DNA of 64,000 nucleotides from Arcuatula senhousia. Taxonomy: Eukaryota > Mollusca > Bivalvia > Mytilida > Mytilidae. Under the pieces are notes generated by a model. The model had not been told where the DNA came from and made no database searches. It worked only from the letters and a program-made list of their open reading frames with translations. The DNA lies in the NCBI GenBank assembly GCA_963971305.1, contig OZ020306.1:71955022-72019021 (forward strand), read 5' to 3'. Every line of letters begins with the position of its first letter. The first letter of the stretch is position 1. This document shows, in pieces, positions 55,325 to 64,000 of the stretch. The translations under genes were made by a program, and so were the position numbers.

Positions 55325-55900
55325 ATTTTTACCTGCGTCGCTGAAGGCGAAATCAGGTCTTGTAATCGGGACACTCCGTCCCACCGTCTGTGTCGCGCTA
55401 TAGGGGTGCCTGTTTTGAGTATCTTAATCTCAGAACCCTAACACTAAATCTTTCTGAAATTTTACACAGTGATAACAGATATATTAAAGATGTGCTCCTC
55501 CCCCTTTGGGATTATTTTATAATTCCGTTTTTGAAAATAAGGGACACCAAAGGGACAAAAAAGCGATTTTTTATTTGTTTCCACAATAACTTTTGCTCTG
55601 GCTGACCAAATGCTATGCAACTTTACAGTAATGTTACTTACAATAAAAGAAAGGATGGGCTTGATTTAGGATGTCCCCTCTTTTTTTATTTAGAAATTAG
55701 GGGCCAAAGGGACTAGAATATGAAACTTTTATTTGTTTTCCAAAATAACTTAAGTTCTGGTTGACTCATTGCTATGACATTTTACAATAATGTTTCTTAC
55801 CATTAAATAATTGATTGGCATATTTTTTAGGCCTCCCATTTTTCCGTTGAGAAGATAGTGGCCCAAAAGGGGCAAAAATCCAACTTTTTTATTTATTCAA
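55325..55900 (+). mobile_element. About 158-bp-monomer degenerate hairpin element (family eta)
   Basis: The left hairpin ACCTG-CGTCGC tgaag GCG-aaat-CAGGT (55331-55358) precedes two or three degenerate monomers (TTATTTGTTT landmarks at 55571 and 55729, 158 bp apart). No GTCC microsatellite remains apart from 'ccgtcccaccgtctgtg'. The right end is not found. Confidence 0.5.
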
Positions 55901-55979
55901 TATGTTGAGATTTGTGACCCTTTCGAAAACAAATGCTTAGTACATGCATATATAATTACTTATTTAGTTATTCAATAGC

Positions 55980-56829
55980 TATAGTTTATTAATGCAACTA
56001 GAGACTAGTACAGTCATGGCATACAATACAAAACAATGACAATGACATACATTATAAAACAATGACATACATGAATAATAACAAATTGACATGAAGAATA
56101 TGAAACAAACATATAGTCAGTAATATAAACATTTTATATTAAATATTGGAACTAACTAGGCTCTCCCTTCCTCAGTTCTAATGACCGATCTATAAAAGAG
56201 ACAATAATCCCAATTTCTTCAGGTGTTGACGGGTTTAAAATTTTTATTAGTTTTTCATTATTGTTAAGCAGATCAAAATTTGGATACCAATCTAAAAGGT
56301 TTTTAAGTAATGTATCCCTTTCTTTTTTGTTAATTGTACACTTTAAAAAGAAATGTTGCTCATCATCTAAAGTATTACAGGTTTCACATAGTCTCAAATG
56401 CCTGGGAATTTTTAAATATCTACCAGTTTCAATAAATAATTTATGGTCACTAATTCTAAACTTTGTTATGTTTTGACGTACTTTTTTATTTGGATGTTTT
56501 AAGTAAAACTCCATTTGATTTATTGTTACTTTAATACTTTTATATAAGAACAACTTATTGTCTTCTGTTAAATTTTCTATTTTGTTAATAGTTATTTTTT
56601 TATAATATTCGGTCACATTGTCTTTAATTGTTTTTTTAACATGACCTAATTTTTTTATTGGATCCCAGTTTGCTAACTGATGTTTTTGTATATTAGTTTC
56701 TTCCAAAATATTTTTTGCAAAAGTGTTCCAAGAATATGTTCCCTCAACATCTAGTTTTTCTGTTAATTGAAAGGCTTCCTTTAGTATATAGCTGTTATAC
56801 ATTGTAGTTTGAATACTTAAAGAAGTCAC
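55980..56829 (-). pseudogene. LINE C-terminal fragment, copy D
   Basis: A 225-codon open frame (56829 to 56152) corresponds to the C-terminal part of a LINE ORF2. It has KFRISDHKLFIETGRY, then LRLCETCNTLDDEQHFFLKC (a CX2CX7HX4C knuckle). The RT domain is absent, so the copy is 5'-truncated near 56830. The frame is still open, suggesting recent insertion. The 3' untranslated part extends to about 55980. Confidence 0.75.
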
Positions 56830-57900
56830 ATGAATACATGCATCCTCATTGATAAAAAGGGATTTTTGTTCTGTTTAAACTTCTATTTTTCTATAATCAG
56901 AAACGAAATATGAATTTGAAATAATTAGAAATAGTTTTTGTTTATAATAACTTGAAAAAAATAAAACAATTATTCAAAATGTTACAAAGAATATTGTTCT
57001 CATTGAAAAAGAGATGTAGATGTATTAGTCATTTTAATTTGACAAAAGAAATCAACAAACAAAGGAAGATAGATAGAAAAGATTCACTTTTGAGCAGGAA
57101 ATTTTAAACACGCATATTCACAAACTAAATTGAAAATTAAAATAACCTACAAGGCCTTTAACTGCTTTAAGTTATTACTTAAAGTGTAAAAATGATCATC
57201 TAATTAGAGTTTAGTCATCAATCCCTACAAAGTGCGACACGACAAAAATGTGTTTGCGTGACAACAGTAAGGTTTTTGCGGTGATAGGTAAATTTTACAT
57301 ACGACAAAAATGAAAACTTATCAATTATCAGTGTCTTATAGAACGAAATAGGTCTTAAGAAAGTATTGACATTAAACCCTGTATTCTAACGAATCGCTAG
57401 GTATATTTTTTTTAAAATAAAAATGTTTAATAAAGAAGAAAAAATATAAGATTTCCATCTTGTAAGCCTTGTTTTTCTACCTTCAGACGATTTATGACAA
57501 GGAACCTCACCGTAATGTAAGTTTATCTATACCTATATAGACTTTACTTATTTGCCAAAACTCATGACTTGGAATCAGTCTTCTGACACAAAGCAAAAGA
57601 ACTCAAATGCCAACCAAAATATTTTATTTTGGTAAGGTTTTTTCGTGTGTTACCTTTTGCTATATAAGGTTTTTTAGTGTGTAGGCGACGGTTTTCGAAG
57701 AACGAAGCGACGGTTTTTTCGGGTTAAAGTTTTTTTAAATTGGCCTTGAAATACAATTAAAGAGCTTTTGATTGTTTTTTTATTAAATAAATAAACTACA
57801 GACTGATAAATGGGTATTTTACTGTCAGTTTTATAACGATATCGTGCAACAAATATAACAATCTGTACAAGAATAACATTCAATATTGAACCGTCGATTT
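56830..57900. other. AT-rich spacer, no gene seen
   Basis: No exon or complete element was recognised. Confidence 0.35.
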
Positions 57901-57902
57901 AG

Positions 57903-59522
57903 GGAACGGTCATTATTTACTAGCTGGGGGGGCTGGAAATTTTTCGACCAGATATAGCTTTCCAGAAATTGACCCCCCCATTTAAATCCGAAATTTTTTT
58001 TGACCCCCCCCAAAGACAGCTCGAATTTTTTTTGACCCCCCCCCCCCCAAATCTCAACAACAAAATGTTAAGATATGTATTAGTTTTATTTACAAAAACG
58101 TTAATCACCATTGACTACATTGTACATTGTACTTAAGTATATTAATATAAGTAACAGTCTATGTAAGAAGTTGGACAAAATTCAAAGATGTGGTGGCACA
58201 CGAAGGAAAACACAAACTTTTGATCAGTTGAAAGTTTAATAATTTAAATTATCAGGCCCCAGTTTCATAAAACATCTCAAATTTGAGATTTCCTCAAATC
58301 TGTCCTTTACTCAAATATTGACCAATGAAATTGCCAAAAATCTCATTTGAGGATGGATTTGAGGAAATCTCAAATTTGAGATGTTTTATGAAACTGGGGC
58401 CTGAGTAACACCATTTTGGTTTATTAAAGTTCCTGAACTTCTGCCTTTTAAATATTGAATTGTTTGAAATTCAGTTGAATTCTTATAACAGTTTTCACAT
58501 GTCACAGGGGCTTGAATTTTCGTCATTTATATAAACTATTATGTCAACTATTAAAAAATATCGACCCCTTACTTTATGAAACCAACATCAAAGGTTGGTT
58601 TTAGAGAGTAGGGGGGTGATATTTGGCCGCATTTCACGGAGTGAAAATTCGGGTGATAAAATAGCGGGCGGTAAAAAATTTTTCATCACATTTTTCTCGG
58701 CTATTACTTTATCATAACCCCTTAATATTTGGTATACAGTATCAGCATGGAATCCTAAAATGCAAGATTCGATTTCAGGTCTGTTGCCCGCCTACTTCCT
58801 GTTGAACGAAATTTTTTACTTTGACAATTTAAAAAAAAGATTATATAAATGACCAAACTTCAAGCCCCTGTGTTCCAGATAAGATGTATTCTTGCCATTT
58901 TTTCCTATGGATAATCGGTAAAATTTTGCACCAAAAGGAAGTTAACACTTATTCAAATGTAAAATCTAGCTAGAATGACGTTTTTGTATCAAAATGTATG
59001 CATCTGAGCCAAAAAAGCTAACCAAAAAATCCAAACCCATCAAAAATCTATAAATATAGCTCGCATGGTATTTTATGACGGGGATGTGCATTTTGTAGAT
59101 TTTAATCCATACCCGAATCTATCTAATACTATGGAACCCGCTTCATCAGTGACTCTCTCGAAGATCCATAACTTTAGACAATACACCCCTCCACATGAGA
59201 TTAGAAAATAAGTACAGACCTGAAGATTATAACACTATGTGGTTATGGATTAATTAATTTACCTATCACTGTCCAGATGTTTATATTTGATCATATATTT
59301 AGGCACTGTGATTTATTCTTTACAAACATTAAACATGTTAAATCTGGTAATTCTTCATGAAATACTGAGAATAATTTTTGATAGTAAAATTGGCAGCATG
59401 TAATTTTGACCCCCCCTAAATTAGACTGGAGAAAAAAATGACCCCCCCCAATCGAGACATACAAATTTTTTTGACCCCCCCTAAAATTTTCCAGCCCCCC
59501 CAGCTGATAAATAATGACCGTT
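57903..59522. mobile_element. 1.6-kb TIR element, possibly PIF/Harbinger-type MITE
   Basis: GGGAACGGTCATTATTTA at the left is exactly mirrored by TAAATAATGACCGTTCCC at the right, and the arms continue as AGCTGGGGGGGCTGGAAA. TTA immediately flanks both sides, matching a 3-bp TWA duplication. Subterminal TTTTTTGACCCCCC tracts occur about three times at each end. The interior holds the MITE at 58253-58403. No transposase frame was found; short ORFs on the - strand only reflect the C-tracts. Confidence 0.65.
58253..58403. mobile_element. 151-bp MITE with perfect 48-bp inverted arms
   Basis: 58253-58300 (CAGGCCCCAGTTTCATAAAA...) is the exact reverse complement of 58356-58403. The 55-nt loop is unrelated. 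The arms contain the nested palindrome CTCAAATTTGAG. The perfect match over 48 bp implies recent insertion or gene conversion between arms. It is nested in the 57.9-59.5-kb element. Confidence 0.85.
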
Positions 59523-59664
59523 CCCTTATATAAAACTTTAGAAATTACTGTAATAAAAATAGAAGCAGAAATACCGAACAATTTTATATAGGACAGTGTA
59601 GGAAATGTTATTTTACATTTTTATTTCACAACCTCATGCATCTACATATTCAACAATATAAAAA

Positions 59665-59695
59665 TGCACGGGTACCAATGGGGAATCCGTATTTA
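59665..59695 (-). mobile_element. PLE tail terminus relic
   Basis: GGTACCAATGGGGAATCCG is the reverse complement of the PLE terminal sequence CGGATACCCCATTGGTACC with one change. Only this short piece is recognisable. Confidence 0.35.
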
Positions 59696-59976
59696 TACAT
59701 CCTGAATATAAATGTATAGACGTTGGGTCACATTGGCACACGTAGGTACATTTAAAATTATAAATAAAACATATTAGGTAAGTTTCACAATGAATGTAGT
59801 TAATTCGCTAATAATAGTTGCTTTACTCCAAATCAACACAACTTCGGCTATCATGAAGATGAACATAAATCGCATAATGAGCATAAAAGGACAGTGAAGT
59901 GGAGGATCGCGGAAATGCCGGGGGAGGGGGAAGAAAGACCATTCGGGATGAGACTTTTCTCAAAAAGGTTTAGCAT

Positions 59977-60136
59977 AGGCGGATCCAAGGGGGGGGGGGG
60001 GTGAGCCCCCAGCCCCCCCCCTTTTTGGCGGAAAAATTTGGTTGAATATATAGGAAATCATTGAAGCGTGACCAAAGCGGGCCCCCTCTTAGGCAAGTCA
60101 GTAGGCCCCCTCTTTTCAGAATTTCTTGATCCGCCT
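59977..60136. mobile_element. 160-bp MITE-like element with AGGCGGATC ends
   Basis: AGGCGGATC at 59977-59985 is mirrored by GATCCGCCT at 60128-60136. The interior has a G13/C9 foldback (about 59989-60020) and CCCCCTCTT repeats. Non-coding. Confidence 0.5.
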
Positions 60137-60408
60137 CTGTTTAGAGATGGGTAGGAGCGGCCGGACAGTTAACATCCTGCATGGCGATCCTACGGGTTTT
60201 CCTTTTAACGGGACCTGCAGCTGGGTTCTTTAACAGGGGGTATGAATGTGGATTGCGATCAGGTTTTTTATATAAGATTATAGCGTGACGACCCGGGTCT
60301 CCCGATACAGAAAGTACGGAGTGATATGATTTTCACGGAGAAATCTAAAATTGCTCGAACATGATGGTAGATATCAAACTTTTCCTTTATCATTTATTCG
60401 TGACAGTT

Positions 60409-60634
60409 TATAGCAGACATGTATGTTGTTGTCAACGGAGTATATATTGGGCCTCATTGGCAGCAAATTTGGGCTTTCTAAGCAGTAAAACAAAAAATCT
60501 ATGGACGACATTTTTAACTTGTTTATTTGGAAGTGATCGTCAGCAGAATTTTTGTTTTACTACATAAAAAGCCCAAATTTGGTGAGCATTTAGCCCAATA
60601 TATTCAGTTGACAAGAACATACATGTCTGCTATA
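60409..60634. mobile_element. 226-bp foldback element with about 85-bp arms
   Basis: TATAGCAGACATGTATGTT at 60409 is exactly mirrored at 60616-60634. The inverted match continues inward with few mismatches through GTCAAC, TATATTGGGC, CAAATTTGGGCTTT and AGTAAAACAAAAA. It directly abuts the truncated LINE that starts at about 60635. Confidence 0.75.
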
Positions 60635-62400
60635 AGCTTTTTAATCTAATATTAAATAATCGATTTGACAACTTTTTAACTTCTAATAAAATAATTCATG
60701 AGACACAAATAGGTTTTTCAAAAAAAGCCAGAACTTCTGACCATATCTTTGTGATGAGATGTATTGTTAAAAAATATTTAAAATTAGGAAATAAGAAATT
60801 GTATGCATGCTTTATAGATTTTCGTAAAGCCTTTGATACTGTTTTACATGTTGGTATTTTGTATAAACTGCAATTACATAATATAAACAGTTATTTTTAC
60901 AATATATTAAAACCATTGTACTCAGAAGATAGACTTTGTGTCAAAATAGATAATTATTTAACAAGATTTTTTACAGCAAAAGTTGGAGTCAGACAGGGCG
61001 ATGTGTTAAGCCCTAATTTATTTAAATTTTTTGTCCCCCGCCGCAACGCGGAGCGGGGACTTGGAAATGCCGGTGTCCGTCCGTCCGTCCGTCCGTCCGT
61101 GCGTCCGTCACACTTTTTTTCGTAACACTTTTCTCAGTAACTACTAATCCTAGGGTTCTGAAATTTTGTATGCAGACTCCTATAGGGGTCCCCCAAGGTG
61201 TAAGTGATTTTCAGGTCAGTCTGACATCTACTTCCTGTTAAACGACTTAGTCATTTTTTCTCTCATAGGCTCAATGGTAAATTTTTCGTAACACTTTTCT
61301 CAGTAACTACTAATCCTAGGGTTCTGAAATTTTGTATGCAGACTCCTATAGGGGTCCCCTAAATTGTAAGTGATTTTCAGGTCAGTCTGACATCTACTTC
61401 CTGTTTAACGACTTAGTCATTTTTTCTCCCATAGGCTCTATGGTAAATTTTTCGTAACACTTTTCTCAGTAACTACTAATCCTAGGGTTCTGAAATTTTG
61501 TATGCAGACTCCTATAGGGGTCCCCCAAGGTGTAAGTGATTTTCAGGTCAGTCTGACATCTACTTCCTGTTTAACGACTTAGTCATTTTTTCTCCCATAG
61601 GCTCAATGGTAAATTTTTCGTAACACTTTTCTCAGTAACTACTAATCCTAGGGTTCTGAAATTTTGTATGCAGACTCCTATAGGGGTCCCCTAAATTGTA
61701 AGTGATTTTCAGGTCAGTCTGACATCTACTTCCTGTTTAACGACTTAGTCATTTTTTCTCCAATAGGCTCAATGGTAAATTTTTCGTAACACTTTTCTCA
61801 GTAACTACTAATCCTAGGGTTCTGAAATTTTGTATGCAGACTCCTATAGGGGTCCCCTAAGGTGTAAGTGATTTTCAGGTCAGTCTGACATCTACGTCCT
61901 GTTTAACGACTTAGTCATTTTTTCTCCCATAGGCTCAATGGTAAATTTTTCGTAACACTTTTCTCAGTAACTACTAATCCTAGGGTTCTGAAATTTTGTA
62001 TGCAGACTCCTATAGGGGTCCCCTAAGGTGTAAGTGATTTTCAGGTTAGTCTGACATCTACTTCCTGTTAAACGACTTAGTCATTTTTTCTCCCATAGAA
62101 CACATTATTATTCGAGTTATGCCCCTTCAACAATAAAACGTTCAAAGGGCGGGGGACCTGGAATCTGTTCTTGTTATTAATGATCTACCCCCTCTCCTTG
62201 AAAGTGAATCAGATCAAGTTACATTAAATGATATCAAAATACCATGTTTACTATATGCAGATGACCTTGTGATTTTTGCAACATCAAAAACAGGTCTTCA
62301 AAACAAACTGAACCTTCTATCTAATTATTGCAAAGAGTGGTGTTTGGAAGTGAATCCCAATAAATCTAAAGTCATGATATTTAATAATAACACCTCCTTC
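60635..62400 (+). pseudogene. LINE RT fragment, copy E, split by a hairpin element
   Basis: RT motifs: TQIGFSKKARTSDHIFVM, CFIDFRKAFDTV and GVRQGDVLSPNLFKFF up to 61032. After a 1,143-bp insertion, INDLPPLLESE resumes at 62176, followed by catalytic YADD (62253-62264) and NKSKVMIFNN. Homology is lost at about 62400, where another element begins. The 5' end is truncated next to the foldback at 60409-60634. The fragment is closer to copy A than to copy C at GVRQGDVLSPNLF. Confidence 0.85.
61033..62175 (+). mobile_element. 166-bp-monomer hairpin element (family zeta) inserted in a LINE
   Basis: The left hairpin GTCCCCCGCCGC aa CGCGGAGCGGGGAC (61033-61060) precedes (GTCC)n (61076-61110). Six monomers start at CGTAAC 61121, 61287, 61453, 61619, 61785 and 61951, exactly 166 bp apart. 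Units 1 and 3 (CCCCCAAGGTG) differ from 2 and 4 (CCCCTAAATTG) in an alternating way. Near the right end GGCGGGGGAC (62148-62157) is the inverse of the left GTCCCCCGCC, followed by an 18-nt tail ending GTTCTTGTT. The interrupted RT frame defines both borders to within a few T residues, and no target duplication is evident. Confidence 0.85.
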
Positions 62401-62930
62401 ACTCGGCTAACTGAGAACTCGGTCTGTTGGTTTTATTTAACATGGAGGCTATATGGGAAATGGGTCTGTTGAAGAGTTGGCTATAGGTCTGTTGAGAGCA
62501 AAATTCAGTTGATGGTCTTGATTTCTTGTGAAAAACATATTTTTTGGCAAAATATCGATAAATTGTCAAAAAATAAAATCTTTCAGCCAAAATGACATTC
62601 ATTTCAGCACATTTTTAACTTGGGACAGAATCAATTTGTTTTACCAGTGTTCGATAAAACGAAAAGGCGAGACGGCGGTATGCTCAAATTTGGCAACTAC
62701 GAATGATTTTTTTTTTTAAATAAACACAATTTTCACATTTTTTTAATATGAATAGAGATTCGAAATGTTTTCTTCAGTTTAAAAATATAATATTCAAACA
62801 ACAAAAAGTGATTTTATGCTATAATGTTATAAAAATGAGTTTTTCTTAAAAAAGTGCCGGCTAAAGTCTGTTGGTGAGTCGACTAATTAAATCTAAGTCT
62901 GTTGAGAGTTAATTAGCCGAGACTGAATGC
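62396..62930. mobile_element. Possible TIR element interrupting the LINE
   Basis: CTCGGCTAACT near 62402 is mirrored by TTAATTAGCCGAG near 62912-62923, and the word GTCTGTTG(G/A) recurs five times near both ends. LINE homology stops at the left end. The repeat ends are imperfect, so borders are approximate. Confidence 0.4.
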
Positions 62931-63551
62931 TTGCAAGCTATATATTTTAAATTTTTGAAAACTTTTGGAATTAAAAATTCTATATTAAAAACGAAAGAAT
63001 ATGGAATATGTGCCAGAAAGACACGATCCACATATTGAAATTATTTTGATAAATGAACAAAAGCAAAAGTTCACTTGTGTTCAATCACGTGTGAAATTTT
63101 CTCTAGTTTTGGGGTTTGTTATTTTGTAATTATGTAAAATATATATAAGTTGAACGTCTTTTTCAAAGAATTTTAAGGTGTATTGGTTTTATTTTTTGGC
63201 AGTTGCCCTTTGCTTTAGCCCGGAAAATAGTGAAAATGCCATTTATCCGGCTTTTAAAAGAATGCAAAGAAAGATTCATTTTTTGTTAGAAACTGGTTTG
63301 CACAACTGATAAAAAAATATAAAAAGGTATTTTATTTTTGTTGGTCAGTAGAATACCAATGGAACATGTTTACATAAATCTTGATAATAATGTATTTTAA
63401 AAATGTAAAATCTACATTTTTTCATATCAATGAAAAAATAATCTGTGAGCTTATGCTGATAACCAAGCTCCCAAAATTATTCTCTGCGTTAAAACCTGAG
63501 TTTTGGTAAAAAGGAAGTAGATGATCTAGGAGGATAAGATTGGTATACACC
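62931..63551. other. AT-rich spacer, no gene seen
   Basis: A frame around 62935-63040 could be a distant LINE C-terminal remnant (FKFLKTFGIKN), but this is too weak to call. Nothing else was recognised. Confidence 0.3.
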
Positions 63552-63950
63552 TTATGGTTCATCTCCATAGCCAAGTAAATCGATATCCCCTTCGTTTTCC
63601 GTTAATCCGGGTGCCAACTTTTTACCATCAAATGTTAAAACAAACGAATTCTTTCGTTTCAATGATATCAGATTTATCATATCATGGAAAATACCCGGCC
63701 CTTTAATGTCAGGAATTTTCAACCCATTTGGTGGTTCTTCTACATGTATGTGACTCGGGAGTGCAAAATTGATTTTAGCTGTGCTTGGGTCCATAATTCC
63801 TGGCTGAAAACATTGACCGGCATGTTTATATCCACCCATGAACCTCTGGAATCGACCATGGAAAAGGATTTTACCCATCCACCAGAAGAGCCTTGTATCT
63901 TTGGAAGGTTGGAAGGATATCGCATTTGTGTTGAAGAGCCTGTTGACCAA
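63552..63950 (-). CDS. Unassigned coding stretch (possible transposon-derived or host exon)
   Basis: An open frame of about 130 codons on the - strand ends in TAA at 63552-63554. It has a non-repetitive, balanced composition (FWWMGKILFHGRF, YKHAGQCFQPGIMDPSTAK, SFVLTFDGKKLAPGLTEN, DIDLLGYGDEP). The 'FDGKKLAPGL...GDIDLLG' pattern looks like conserved protein rather than chance, and I associate similar wording with uncharacterised transposon-like proteins of molluscs, without a firm family. The first in-frame codon shown is TTG, so the real start lies upstream, possibly beyond the window or in another exon. Confidence 0.45.
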   Translation of the reverse strand: MVNRLFNTNAISFQPSKDTRLFWWMGKILFHGRFQRFMGGYKHAGQCFQPGIMDPSTAKINFALPSHIHVEEPPNGLKIPDIKGPGIFHDMINLISLKRKNSFVLTFDGKKLAPGLTENEGDIDLLGYGDEP

Positions 63951-64000
63951 AACCGCAAAAGATCACAAAACAGAAGAAAGCAGATATTGTGGAAGTCGAA

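Noticed and set aside
57831..58111. ORFs with 'GGVKK' repeats on the - strand (also 59291-59581)
   Set aside because: They translate the poly-C/TTTTTGAC subterminal repeats of the TIR element.

Overview
This is AT-rich eukaryotic genomic DNA with long introns and GT-AG exon boundaries. It most likely comes from a bivalve mollusc, and I suspect a mussel (Mytilus-like). The reasons are an invertebrate IkB-zeta-like gene, Penelope-like and LINE reverse transcriptases of the kind common in bivalves, and many short non-autonomous elements that begin with a small hairpin, continue into a (GTCC)n microsatellite and carry a tandem array. Those elements resemble the 'pearl' elements described in oysters. 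The genus is an inference.

Two host genes can be assembled exon by exon, both on the + strand. (1) 10811-24697 holds ten coding exons (603 aa) for an ankyrin-repeat atypical IkB resembling IkB-zeta/IkBNS. A perfect NF-kB-type site (GGGAATTTCCC) lies 314 bp upstream of its ATG and a second consensus site lies just inside intron 1. (2) 33729-47534 holds eight coding exons (303 aa) for a tetraspanin with four membrane segments and a six-cysteine large loop. A third, weak host candidate is a hydrophobic exon-like stretch near 54.6-54.7 kb (-). An unassigned coding stretch is at 63.55-63.95 kb (-).

Most of the rest is mobile DNA. 0-10 kb: two tandem hairpin/(ACGG)n elements, a broken Penelope-like element (PLE), a 146-bp-monomer element, and a LINE nested in a second PLE with a clean 7-bp target duplication. 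10.8-24.7 kb: the IkB gene, whose introns hold at least eight non-autonomous elements. 25-33 kb: foldback elements, a 146-bp-monomer element, a 42-copy 45-bp minisatellite, a 167-bp-monomer element, a LINE tail, and a 39-bp minisatellite split by an insertion. 33.7-47.5 kb: the tetraspanin gene; its 7.7-kb intron 1 carries a nearly complete LINE ORF and several relics. 48.3-50.6 kb: an R2-clade-like LINE with its RT core deleted and about 105-bp direct terminal repeats. 51-53 kb: a PLE with another PLE tail inserted in its RT. 55-64 kb: a 35-bp minisatellite, LINE fragments, a 1.6-kb TIR element with a nested perfect 48-bp-arm MITE, and a LINE RT split by a 166-bp-monomer element.

The strongest cross-window signal is one element architecture used by at least five families with different cores: a terminal hairpin, (GTCC)n, 146-182-bp tandem monomers, and a right end with a GTGTC-N4-GACAC-like hairpin followed by TTCTTGTT-like sequence. 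It fits non-autonomous Helentron (HINE/pearl-like) elements. No alignments or database searches were run. All family assignments come from reading motifs.
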